Of a stretch of DNA of 64,000 nt, positions 47,125 through 54,520 are shown piece after piece (within the stretch, counting starts at the first letter, position 1; every line of letters begins with the position of its first letter). Source of the stretch: Comamonas sp. lk (lineage in GTDB: Bacteria > Pseudomonadota > Gammaproteobacteria > Burkholderiales > Burkholderiaceae_C); NCBI GenBank assembly GCA_945925985.1, contig CAMELV010000001.1:186001-250000 (forward strand), written 5' to 3'. The notes under the pieces were generated by a model. It was given only the letters and a program-made list of their open reading frames with translations. It did not search any database and was not told the DNA's origin. The position numbers and the translations under genes were made by a program.

Positions 47125-47142
47125 AAGACAAATTTGTGACAA
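47125..47142 (-). promoter_or_regulatory. Candidate PhoB (Pho) box upstream of phoX
   Basis: On the minus strand TTGTCAC-AAAT-TTGTCTT matches 14 of 18 positions of the Pho box consensus (two CTGTCAT units with a 4-base spacer) and points towards phoX. The core ACAAATTTGT is also a plain palindrome, so chance or another regulator is possible. Confidence 0.5.
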
Positions 47143-47231
47143 ATCCACTGCGGCTCTCAGGGCTTTGCGATACTCTGACGGGGGAGCTTATTGTTGACGG
47201 CCGCTCAGTGTCGGCCATGTCGGGAGATCTT

Positions 47232-49157
47232 ATGTCCATGGTGTTTCAGGAACAACGCAATGTGCTGGTGCCCATGCGCGACGGCGTCCAACTGGCGGCC
47301 GACATCTTGCGTCCGGCGGAAGGCGGCCGCGTGCCGGCCCTGCTCAATTTCGGGCCCTACCACAAGGACGGACGGGGTGGTCGGCTGGCGGTGGACAGCG
47401 TGCACCGGCATTTTGCGGCGCTGGGCTATGCCGGCGTGAGCGCCGATCTGCGCGGCTTGGGCAATTCAGGCGGCGTGAGCCCCGGCGCCTTCCACGCCGA
47501 CGAGGCGCTCGACGGGCATGACCTCGTGGAGTGGATCGCGGCTCAACCCTGGTGCGACGGTAACGTGGGGATGTGGGGGGTGTCCTACCCCGGCATCACG
47601 GCGCTGGCCACGGCGGCCACCTGCCCGCCACACCTGAAGGCGATCGTGCCCATTCATGCCAGTGCGGACCTGTACCGCGGCGTGGTGGGACTGGGTGGTA
47701 CCGCCAGCGGTTTCTGGATGCGGGCCGACTGGGGCCCCCGTATGGCAGCCTATAACCTGATGGCGCCCCTGTGGCAGGACCCGCAGGGGCGCTGGGCCAA
47801 GGTGTGGGCCGAGCACCTGGCCGGCAATAAGCCCTGGCTGGAGGCGTTTACGGCGCATCCCGATGACGATGACAAAGACGACGATTTTTGGCGCTCTCGC
47901 CGCGTCGATGTGACGCGCATCGAGTGTCCCACCTTCAACATCTGCGGCTGGCGTGACCTCTACGCCGACTGCACGCCACTTGACCATGAACTTATCCGTG
48001 CGACTAAAAAGCTGATGATGGGCCCCTGGAAGCACGAGTTCCCCGACACCGCCAAGGAAGCACCCGCAGCGGGCCTGTGGGAGATGCAGCGGTGGTTTGA
48101 CCGCTGGCTCAAAGGCGTGGACTGTGTCGGGCTGCATGGCTCGGTGCAGACGCCTGCCGTCAGCCTGTATGTGCAGGGTCGGCGTGGCCACTGGCGCACC
48201 GAGGCTGCCTGGCCGCCGGCCGGCACCGCACGCCAGACGTGGTACCTGGGCGAGGCCGGCGCCCTGAGCCCACAGGTGCCGGCGTCAGCCCAGACCGGTT
48301 ACGCCTACGACCCGACGGTGGGTATGCACTCGCTGGCCTGGGACCCCTGGACCACGGCGCTGGACCCCAGCTTGCCGCGCGACCACTCGGCCGACGACGC
48401 TCGCTCGCTGTGTTTCACCACAGCACCGCTGACCGAGCCGCTGCAGATCATGGGGGCACCGGCGGCCCGTCTGACACTGCTGGCCAGTGCGCTGCCCCTG
48501 AACGTGGTGCTCAAACTCTCGGCGGTGGCCGCCAATGGCGCCTCGACCCTGATCACCACCGGCTGGATGAAGCTCGACAGGGTGGCCGTGGCGGGTGAAC
48601 AGACCACAGTGCCGGTGCCCTTGCGCACCACGGCCTACCGGCTTGAGGCGGGCGAGCGGCTGCGGCTGTCGGTGGCCTGTGCCGACTTTCCGAGGGTCTG
48701 GCCTACCCCTGTGCCGGCTAATTTGCGTGTGTTTCACGGGGAGCAGACGGCCTTGACCCTGCCGGTGCAGGCGGTGGATGTGGCCAGCGGCGCTGCTGCG
48801 CCTCAATGGGGCCCACTGCAGGCCAGTGCGCTGGCCTCGGCCAACGACCTGGGCGGTGCGCAGAGTTGGAACACCAACCGCGAGCTGATGACCGACACAG
48901 TGCGGCTTGAGGCGACCCGCCACGAGCGTATTCGGGTTGACGGCGCCAGCGAGCTGGTGATCGACCACGCCTATGGTGCGGCGGTCAGCGCGGCGCGTCC
49001 GGACCTGGCCGCGATGCAGTCCACCACGACGGTGCGTTTTGAGCAGGCCGCCGGGTGCACCGAGCTGGTGGCACGCACGGTGTCCACGGCTGAACAGACG
49101 CGTCTGCAAGTGGTGGTCACGCGGGACGGTCAGCCCTGGTGGTCGGGCAGCTGGTAG
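47232..49157 (+). CDS. CocE/NonD-family serine hydrolase (X-Pro dipeptidyl-peptidase S15 fold)
   Basis: A 641-residue hydrolase. I chose ATG 47232 because GGGAG lies five bases before it; upstream in-frame ATGs at 47136 and 47217 have no ribosome site. The N-terminal alpha/beta-hydrolase domain begins NVLVPMRDGVQLAADILRP. The nucleophile Ser lies in GMWGVSYPGITAL, and a later MMGPWKHEF holds the likely catalytic His. A C-terminal jelly-roll domain (about 390-641) follows with GERLRLSVACADFPRVWP. Family enzymes cleave acyl esters or peptides; the substrate cannot be read off. Its 3' end overlaps the convergent oxidoreductase by 28 bases. Confidence 0.88.
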   Translation: MSMVFQEQRNVLVPMRDGVQLAADILRPAEGGRVPALLNFGPYHKDGRGGRLAVDSVHRHFAALGYAGVSADLRGLGNSGGVSPGAFHADEALDGHDLVEWIAAQPWCDGNVGMWGVSYPGITALATAATCPPHLKAIVPIHASADLYRGVVGLGGTASGFWMRADWGPRMAAYNLMAPLWQDPQGRWAKVWAEHLAGNKPWLEAFTAHPDDDDKDDDFWRSRRVDVTRIECPTFNICGWRDLYADCTPLDHELIRATKKLMMGPWKHEFPDTAKEAPAAGLWEMQRWFDRWLKGVDCVGLHGSVQTPAVSLYVQGRRGHWRTEAAWPPAGTARQTWYLGEAGALSPQVPASAQTGYAYDPTVGMHSLAWDPWTTALDPSLPRDHSADDARSLCFTTAPLTEPLQIMGAPAARLTLLASALPLNVVLKLSAVAANGASTLITTGWMKLDRVAVAGEQTTVPVPLRTTAYRLEAGERLRLSVACADFPRVWPTPVPANLRVFHGEQTALTLPVQAVDVASGAAAPQWGPLQASALASANDLGGAQSWNTNRELMTDTVRLEATRHERIRVDGASELVIDHAYGAAVSAARPDLAAMQSTTTVRFEQAAGCTELVARTVSTAEQTRLQVVVTRDGQPWWSGSW

Positions 49158-50251
49158 CGCCGGATGAAGCCACGGTCGATGCGGTCCTTGAGCCACCAGA
49201 CCCAGCGGCCCTGCGCGGACCAGGGGCCCCAGCTGGCGATAGCCTGATGGTTGCCGCATGACAGCAGGTTCAGGGTGTGCTCGGGTGGCTGGTGGGCCTC
49301 TAGGGGCTGGCCCGACAGGGCTGCATTGAGATTATTGGCCAGTGCGTCACCAGCGCGCACGGTATAGACGCCGCTGCGGGCGATGGGGCGGTCGACGCGG
49401 CTGCTGATGTCACCGGCGGCAAACACATGGGGGTGACTGGTAGAGCGCAGGCAGGCGTCCACCGCGAGAAACCCCTGCGCGTCCAGCGCCAGCCCGCTGC
49501 TCTGCAGCCAGCCCGGGGCTTGCGCGCCGGTGGCAATCAGCGGCACGTCACAGGCCAGGCGGGCGCCGCTGGCCAGCAGCACCTCGCCTTCTGTGAAGCG
49601 GCTGGCGGCATCCGGCAGCGCGGTGATCTGGCGGCTTTTGAGGGCTCTCACCACCCGGGCTTGTACCGACACCGGGTAGTTGGCGGCCAAGGCGCCGCCG
49701 GTCAGTAGCGTGACGGCGGCACCGGGCAGACGGTGGCGCACCGCCATGGCCAGCTCGATGCCAGCCGCGCCACCGCCGACCACCGCCAGCCGGAGCGCCT
49801 GGGTTTGTGCCAGCGCGACCACGCGCGGCCACAGGGTGCCAAAGGCTTCGATCGGGCGCACAAACAAACCATGCTCGCGCACGCCGGGCATGATTGCCTC
49901 CAGGCGGTGCCGGTCTTGCACGGCACCGGTGTTGACCGACAGCCAGTCGAAGTCAAGGACGCTGTCGTCGTCAAGCGTGACCTGGTTGCTGGCGGCGTCC
50001 AGCGCGACCAAGCTGTGCGGCAGCCAGCGGATTGACGAGCCGGCCAGCAGCGGCTCCAGCGCAATCACGCATTGTTCCAGCGCGTAATGGCCGGCCACAA
50101 AGCCGGGCACCATGCCAGAGTACAGCTGGCGCGGGTGCGGCGTGATGAGTGTGATCTTGGGCGGCAACGCGCCATGGCGAATGAGCTCGGCGTAGCGTTT
50201 GAGCACTTGCACATGGGCGTGGCCGGCGCCAAGCAGGACCAGGTGTTTCAT
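49130..50251 (-). CDS. FAD/NAD-dependent oxidoreductase of the SelD-associated family
   Basis: A 373-residue two-dinucleotide-domain flavoprotein. It opens with the FAD loop LVLLGAGHAHVQVLKRYAE, has the NAD(P) loop LAVVGGGAAGIELAMAVRHRL near residue 155, and the late HVFAAGDISS motif. The GAGHAHVQVL start and YSGMVPGFVAGHY are what I recall of the family named for sitting N-terminal to SelD in fusions (TIGR03169). selD lies 4.4 kb away on the other strand. It is the last gene of the minus-strand operon, 3 bases after the DUF3047 gene. Substrate unknown. Confidence 0.82.
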   Translation of the reverse strand: MKHLVLLGAGHAHVQVLKRYAELIRHGALPPKITLITPHPRQLYSGMVPGFVAGHYALEQCVIALEPLLAGSSIRWLPHSLVALDAASNQVTLDDDSVLDFDWLSVNTGAVQDRHRLEAIMPGVREHGLFVRPIEAFGTLWPRVVALAQTQALRLAVVGGGAAGIELAMAVRHRLPGAAVTLLTGGALAANYPVSVQARVVRALKSRQITALPDAASRFTEGEVLLASGARLACDVPLIATGAQAPGWLQSSGLALDAQGFLAVDACLRSTSHPHVFAAGDISSRVDRPIARSGVYTVRAGDALANNLNAALSGQPLEAHQPPEHTLNLLSCGNHQAIASWGPWSAQGRWVWWLKDRIDRGFIRRYQLPDHQG

Positions 50252-50254
50252 GGT

Positions 50255-51010
50255 TCAGGGGTTCCAGCGCAGTTGGGTCAGGTAGGCCAGGCTTTGTCCG
50301 CCCGTATTGTCGCTGTCGGCGCCGACCGCCACCGCGATGACCGGCGGGGTGCTGCGGCTCTCCTGGCCGAACAGGCGGGCAAAGTCTTCGGCCACATTGC
50401 GCCGCTGGGTGACCCACTGGCCGCTGGGGCTTGCGGGGCCGTCCAGCACCAGGTAGCGCACCCGGGCCGAATAGGGGTTGGCGCCAGCGCTCCCGGCCGG
50501 GTAGCGGCTGTCCCACAGGTAGCACAGGGTGGCGGCCGGCAGGGCCTGGCCGGTCACTGCGCGCGCCAGGCTCAAAGCTGCCCGCTGGCCGAAAGGGATG
50601 TCTGCCAGCGGCTGGTCAAACATGACACAGACCTTGAGCGCGGCGTCGTCGCCGGGCTTGGTGGCGATATCGGCCTGTGGCAGGCCGCGTTCGAGCCGCC
50701 AGCGCCAGCTCAAGTGACGCGGTGCTGGCCCGTCCCAGGCGTGGCTGATCACGCCATAGGAGGCGTTGGTGCTCAGTTCCAGCACGGTTTCACTGGCCAG
50801 CGGCACGAGGCTAAAGCGGCTGCGTGGTACAGCTTTGTCGGCCGGCAGGCCGCTGGCCACCCAGGCCGGGTGCAGCGCGACCCCGGCGGCATCAAACGGC
50901 GCTAAATTTTGAGAAAAAGCGGCTCCAGGCCACGTGCTTATTAGGGTTGTAGCTATTAAAATAATAGCAATCCGGAATTGCTGCAGGGTGAGCGGCATGG
51001 GCGTCAGCAT
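50255..51010 (-). CDS. DUF3047 exported protein
   Basis: A 251-residue protein with a signal peptide (about residues 1-34, cleavage near AAFSQN) and a DUF3047 domain: LSWRWRLERGLPQADIATKPGDDAALKVCVMFD, LCYLWDSRYPAG and a late VIAVAVGADSDNTGGQSLAYL. The beta-rich pattern suggests a periplasmic binding or lectin-like fold. Most of the signal peptide (residues about 13-33) is encoded by the dispersed repeat at 50912-50970. It starts 2 bases after the preceding gene, so it belongs to the same operon. Function unknown. Confidence 0.85.
   Translation of the reverse strand: MLTPMPLTLQQFRIAIILIATTLISTWPGAAFSQNLAPFDAAGVALHPAWVASGLPADKAVPRSRFSLVPLASETVLELSTNASYGVISHAWDGPAPRHLSWRWRLERGLPQADIATKPGDDAALKVCVMFDQPLADIPFGQRAALSLARAVTGQALPAATLCYLWDSRYPAGSAGANPYSARVRYLVLDGPASPSGQWVTQRRNVAEDFARLFGQESRSTPPVIAVAVGADSDNTGGQSLAYLTQLRWNP
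50912..50970. repeat. Dispersed AT-rich repeat encoding the DUF3047 signal peptide
   Basis: Plus strand reads GGCTCCAGGCCACGTG, then TTGTAGCTATTAAAATAATAGCAA. On the coding minus strand ATAGCT...TGGCCTGGAGCC is read in the same frame as the copies at 53625 and 63335, giving IA-x4-L...GA-x-F. Confidence 0.8.
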
Positions 51011-51012
51011 GG

Positions 51013-53199
51013 TCAGCCCCGGCGCCAGTCGTGGTAGCGGCGCACCCAGGCCAGCAGCCGCTCGGGGGCGTGGGCACGCTTCCAGGTGCCGGCGGCGTAT
51101 TTGTTGGCCTCGCTCAATGTAGGGTAGGGGTGGATAGTGCCCAAAATTTTATTTAGCCCCAGGCCCTGCTGCATGGCCAGCGTGTACTCGGCCAGCAACT
51201 CGCCGGCCTGGCTGCCGACGATGGTCACGCCCAGGATGCGGTCTTGCCCGGGCACGGTCAGCACCTTGACGAAGCCCTCGGTCTCACCCTCGGCGATGGC
51301 GCGGTCCAGGTCGTCGAGCGGGTAGCGGGTGATCTCATAGGCCATGCCCTGGGCGCGGGCGGCCTGCTCGTTCAGTCCAACGCGGGCCACCTCGGGCTCA
51401 GTAAAGGTGACGGCGGGCAGGGCCCGGTAGTCGGCCTTGAAGCGCCGGAACTGGCCAAACAAGGCATTGACGGTGGCGTACCAGGCCTGGTGCGCCGCGG
51501 CGTGTGTGAGTTGGTAGGTACCGGCCACATCGCCCACGGCATAGATGTTGGGGTACAGGGTTTGCTGGTAGGCGTTGGTGTCGATGGTGCGGCCGGTGGG
51601 TATGCCCAGGGCCTCCAGGCCATAGCCGTCCAGCCGGGCCACCCGGCCCACGGCGCACAGCAGTTCGTCGAAGGGCAGGGCAGTTTCTTGCCCATCCTGA
51701 CTCACCACCAGGGTCTTGATCGGGGTCTTGACCGGTGCGTCCGCCCCGGCTGCAGTTTCACAGCGCAGGGCCGTGTGGCCAGTCAGCACCCGCACGCCGT
51801 CGGCCCGCAGCGCGGCCATAACGAGAGTTGACACGTCCGCGTCTTCTCGCAGCAGCAGGCGAGGCGCCTGCTCTACCAGCGTCACCTGTGAGCCGAGCCG
51901 GGCAAAGCTTTGCGCCAGCTCGCAGCCGATGGGCCCGCCGCCCAGCACCAAGAGCCGCTTCGGTGCCGCCGTCAGCGTGGCAAAACGCGCCCACAGGGTG
52001 TCACTGGTCACATAGCCGGCTTCGGCCAGACCTGGCAGGGGCGGTACCAGCGGGCGGGCGCCAGCGGCAATCACAATGCTGCGGGCGCTCAGCCGCTGCG
52101 AGCTGCCGTCGGGGTGCCTGATCTCGACCGTCCAGGGGTTGCACAGGGTGGCGTGGCCCTGCACCACCTCCACCCCCAGGCTGGTGTAGCGGGCCACGCT
52201 GTCATGCGGCGCAATGGCGGCGATCACGCTCTGGATGCGCTGCATCACGGCCGGGAAGTCGACCACCGGCGCCACGCTCTGCAGGCCAAAGCGGCTGGCA
52301 TCGCGCATCTGCTGCGCCACCCGGGCGCTTTTGATCAAGGCCTTGCTGGGCACACAGCCGTAGTTCAGGCAATCGCCGCCCATGACCTTGGCCTCCACCA
52401 GCGTCACCCGGGCCTTAACGGCCGCTGCAATGTAGGCCGAGACCAGCCCACCGGCGCCGGCACCGATGACGATCAGGTTGCGGTCAAAGCGCCGGGGCCG
52501 CTGGCCACGCCAGCGTGCATACACCCGGCGCCGCTGCAGGGCCAGCATGACTGCCTTGGCCAGCAAGGGGAACAGGCCCAGCAGGGCCAGCGCGCCGAGC
52601 AAGCCCGGGCTGGCGACATCGCGCAGTGCGCTGATGCTGGCGAGTTCGGTGCCGGCGTTGACGTAGACCGCCGTGCCGGCCAGCATGCCGAGCTGGCTGA
52701 CCCAGTAAAAGGTCCAGGGGCGCAGGCGGGTCAGACCCATGGCCAGGTTGATGACAAAAAAGGGCACCACCGGAATCAGGCGCAGGCTGAACAGATACAG
52801 GGCGCCATCGCGCGCCAGCCCCTGGTTGATGCCAGCCAGCCGGGCGCCAAAGCGGGCTTGCACACTGTCGCGCAGCACAAAGCGGGCCGCCAGAAAGGAC
52901 ACGGTGGCGCCGAGGGTGGAGGCAAACGACACCAGCAGCAGGCCCCAGCCCAGCCCGAAGATGCCGCCGCCTGCCAGCGTCAGGATGGCGGCACCGGGCA
53001 GCGACAGCGAGGCCACTGCCACATAAAGCGCAAAGTAGGTGCCGCGTACCGCCCAGGGCGCCTCGGCATACAACGCGCTGAGCCCGGCCTGGCTGGCCTT
53101 CAGGTAGGCCAGGCTGAAAAAGCGGCCCAGGTCCAGCGCCACAAAGCCGGCCAGCGCCAGCAACACCGCGCCCAGAACCAGCAGCCGACTGCGGGTCAT
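51013..53199 (-). CDS. Fusion of a VTT/TVP38 membrane domain and a mercuric reductase-like disulfide oxidoreductase
   Basis: A 728-residue protein. Residues ~1-230 form a TVP38/TMEM64 (VTT) domain with about six membrane segments (SLPGAAILTLAGGGIFG, FSLRLIPVVPFFVINLAMGL). Residues ~240-728 are a class I pyridine nucleotide-disulfide oxidoreductase: FAD loop VIGAGAGGLVSAYIAA, redox Cys pair GGDCLNYGCVPSK, NAD loop VLGGGPIGCELAQSFARLG, and a C-terminal dimerisation motif HPYPTLSEANK. No mercury-binding C-terminal Cys pair is seen, so mercuric reduction is unlikely. I chose ATG 53199, which overlaps the preceding stop by ATGA, over 53301. The electron acceptor is unknown. Confidence 0.88.
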   Translation of the reverse strand: MTRSRLLVLGAVLLALAGFVALDLGRFFSLAYLKASQAGLSALYAEAPWAVRGTYFALYVAVASLSLPGAAILTLAGGGIFGLGWGLLLVSFASTLGATVSFLAARFVLRDSVQARFGARLAGINQGLARDGALYLFSLRLIPVVPFFVINLAMGLTRLRPWTFYWVSQLGMLAGTAVYVNAGTELASISALRDVASPGLLGALALLGLFPLLAKAVMLALQRRRVYARWRGQRPRRFDRNLIVIGAGAGGLVSAYIAAAVKARVTLVEAKVMGGDCLNYGCVPSKALIKSARVAQQMRDASRFGLQSVAPVVDFPAVMQRIQSVIAAIAPHDSVARYTSLGVEVVQGHATLCNPWTVEIRHPDGSSQRLSARSIVIAAGARPLVPPLPGLAEAGYVTSDTLWARFATLTAAPKRLLVLGGGPIGCELAQSFARLGSQVTLVEQAPRLLLREDADVSTLVMAALRADGVRVLTGHTALRCETAAGADAPVKTPIKTLVVSQDGQETALPFDELLCAVGRVARLDGYGLEALGIPTGRTIDTNAYQQTLYPNIYAVGDVAGTYQLTHAAAHQAWYATVNALFGQFRRFKADYRALPAVTFTEPEVARVGLNEQAARAQGMAYEITRYPLDDLDRAIAEGETEGFVKVLTVPGQDRILGVTIVGSQAGELLAEYTLAMQQGLGLNKILGTIHPYPTLSEANKYAAGTWKRAHAPERLLAWVRRYHDWRRG

Positions 53200-53801
53200 G
53201 ACAAGGCCCGCCAGCCCCACCAGAGGCGGGTGGCGATGGTGATGGCGCACAGGCTGGCAAAGCCGTAAGCCAGCGCCGCAAAGTGTTCTGGCCACAGGCA
53301 CATGGCGGCGAAACAGAGCAGCGTCTCGGTAGCCTCGGTAAGCCCGCCCAGAAAATAAAAGGATTTGTTCGGGTAGGCGGTGCTGCTCAGGCCGCGCTTG
53401 GCAGCCAACACGGCAAAGGCCAGAAAGCTGGCGCTGGTGCCCATGAAGGCGGCCAGCAGCACCGCCGCTGGCAGCGCGTTTCGTGGCGGGTCGGCCAGGG
53501 CAAAGGCCAGGGGGATGCTGGCGTAAAACAGGAAGTCCAGCGCAATGTCCAGAAAACCCCCGGCATCCGTGGGTTGTCCCTGACGCGCGACCGCGCCGTC
53601 CAGGGCATCCAAAATTCTTGAGCCAAATATGGCTCCAGCCCCCGCCAGATATAGCTCGTTAGCTATCAAAAACGCAGCAAATACGCCCAGAGCGAAGCCG
53701 GCCAGTGTGACACTGTTGGCCGACAGGCCCCAGCGCGCCAGCTGCCGGCCAGCGGCGGTGACCGGGCGGCGGATCAGGGCGGTGGCGTAGGGGTCAAGCA
53801 T
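53196..53801 (-). CDS. CDP-alcohol phosphatidyltransferase family protein (YnjF-like)
   Basis: A 201-residue membrane enzyme that would transfer a phosphatidyl or similar group from a CDP-alcohol. The signature D-x2-DG-x2-AR-x8-G-x3-D-x3-D is complete in ILDALDGAVARQGQPTDAGG and the following FLDIALD. Six or so membrane segments are present. I chose ATG 53801 (MLDPYATALIRRPV) over 53855. Codons for about FLIANELYLAGAGAIFGS in the second membrane helix come from a dispersed repeat. In E. coli a YnjF of this family is encoded with YnjBCD, as here. Confidence 0.88.
   Translation of the reverse strand: MLDPYATALIRRPVTAAGRQLARWGLSANSVTLAGFALGVFAAFLIANELYLAGAGAIFGSRILDALDGAVARQGQPTDAGGFLDIALDFLFYASIPLAFALADPPRNALPAAVLLAAFMGTSASFLAFAVLAAKRGLSSTAYPNKSFYFLGGLTEATETLLCFAAMCLWPEHFAALAYGFASLCAITIATRLWWGWRALS
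53625..53679. repeat. Dispersed AT-rich repeat inside the CDP-alcohol phosphatidyltransferase gene
   Basis: Plus strand reads AAATATGGCTCCAGCC, CCGCCAGATATAGCTCG, TTAGCTATCAAAAACGC. It keeps the coding frame and encodes a membrane helix just before the catalytic motif. Confidence 0.8.
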
Positions 53802-53855
53802 GGAGCAAATGGCAGGATAACCCATGGCAGCGCGGGGCGCACAGGTCACAGGCAC

Positions 53856-54488
53856 TCATGGGGCAGGCGGCAGATGCGTGAGGTGCGCTGGGTCGGCTAT
53901 GTCGGCCAAGTCATGGGTCACCAGCAGCGCCGGGATCTGGCGGGTGCGCACCAGCCCAAACACCAGCGCCCGCATGCGTTCGCGCAGCGCCACATCGAGC
54001 CGGGCGAAGGGCTCATCGAGCAGCAGCGCCAGCGGTTGGGCCAGCAGCGCGCGCGCCAGCGCCACCCGGGCTCGTTGGCCGCCTGAGAGCGTGGCTGGGT
54101 CAGCATTGGCAAAGGCGTCCATTTCCACGTCGGCCAGGGCCTGCCGCACCTGGGCTTGGCGTTGGACCGCCGGGCCACCGGGCACGGCAAACAGCAGGTT
54201 GTCGCCAATCGTCATGTGAGGAAAGAGCAAGTCGTCCTGGAACAGGATGCCGACCCGGCGTGCATGCGCTCGCAGCCTGTCGATGCGCTGGCCGTTCAGG
54301 TGCACCAGACCGTCAAACTGCAGGCCCTCAGGCAGGGTGCCGCAGAGGGCGGCCAGCAGGCTGGATTTGCCCGAGCCACTGGGCCCCATCAGGGTGTGCA
54401 CGCAGCCCGGCGCCACGCTCAAGCGCAAGGGGCGCAGCAACACCCGCTGTGGTGTGCTCAGGCTGTGCAGATCGAGAGTCAAGGTCAT
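53856..54488 (-). CDS. ABC transporter ATP-binding protein (YnjD-like)
   Basis: A 210-residue ABC ATPase. It has Walker A GPSGSGKSSLL, Q-loop ILFQDDLLFPH, signature LSGGQRARVALARAL, Walker B LALLLDEPFARLD and the switch His in LLVTHD. I chose ATG 54488 (MTLTLDLHSLSTPQ); a longer frame upstream reads into the permease gene and has no family match. It follows the fused permease by 32 bases. Short ATPases of this kind serve thiamine, iron and YnjBCD-type importers. Confidence 0.92.
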   Translation of the reverse strand: MTLTLDLHSLSTPQRVLLRPLRLSVAPGCVHTLMGPSGSGKSSLLAALCGTLPEGLQFDGLVHLNGQRIDRLRAHARRVGILFQDDLLFPHMTIGDNLLFAVPGGPAVQRQAQVRQALADVEMDAFANADPATLSGGQRARVALARALLAQPLALLLDEPFARLDVALRERMRALVFGLVRTRQIPALLVTHDLADIADPAHLTHLPPAP

Positions 54489-54520
54489 AGCAGGCAGGAC
54501 TGTACAGGCTGGGGTAGCCC

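Noticed and set aside
51013-53199. Mercuric reductase (merA).
   Set aside because: The C-terminal Cys pair is absent, there is an N-terminal VTT domain instead of a metal-binding domain, and no mer genes are near.
51910-53268. A 452-codon plus-strand frame opposite the VTT-oxidoreductase gene.
   Set aside because: It is antisense to a gene with intact FAD, NAD and redox motifs, and is Gln/His/Gly-rich with no family match.
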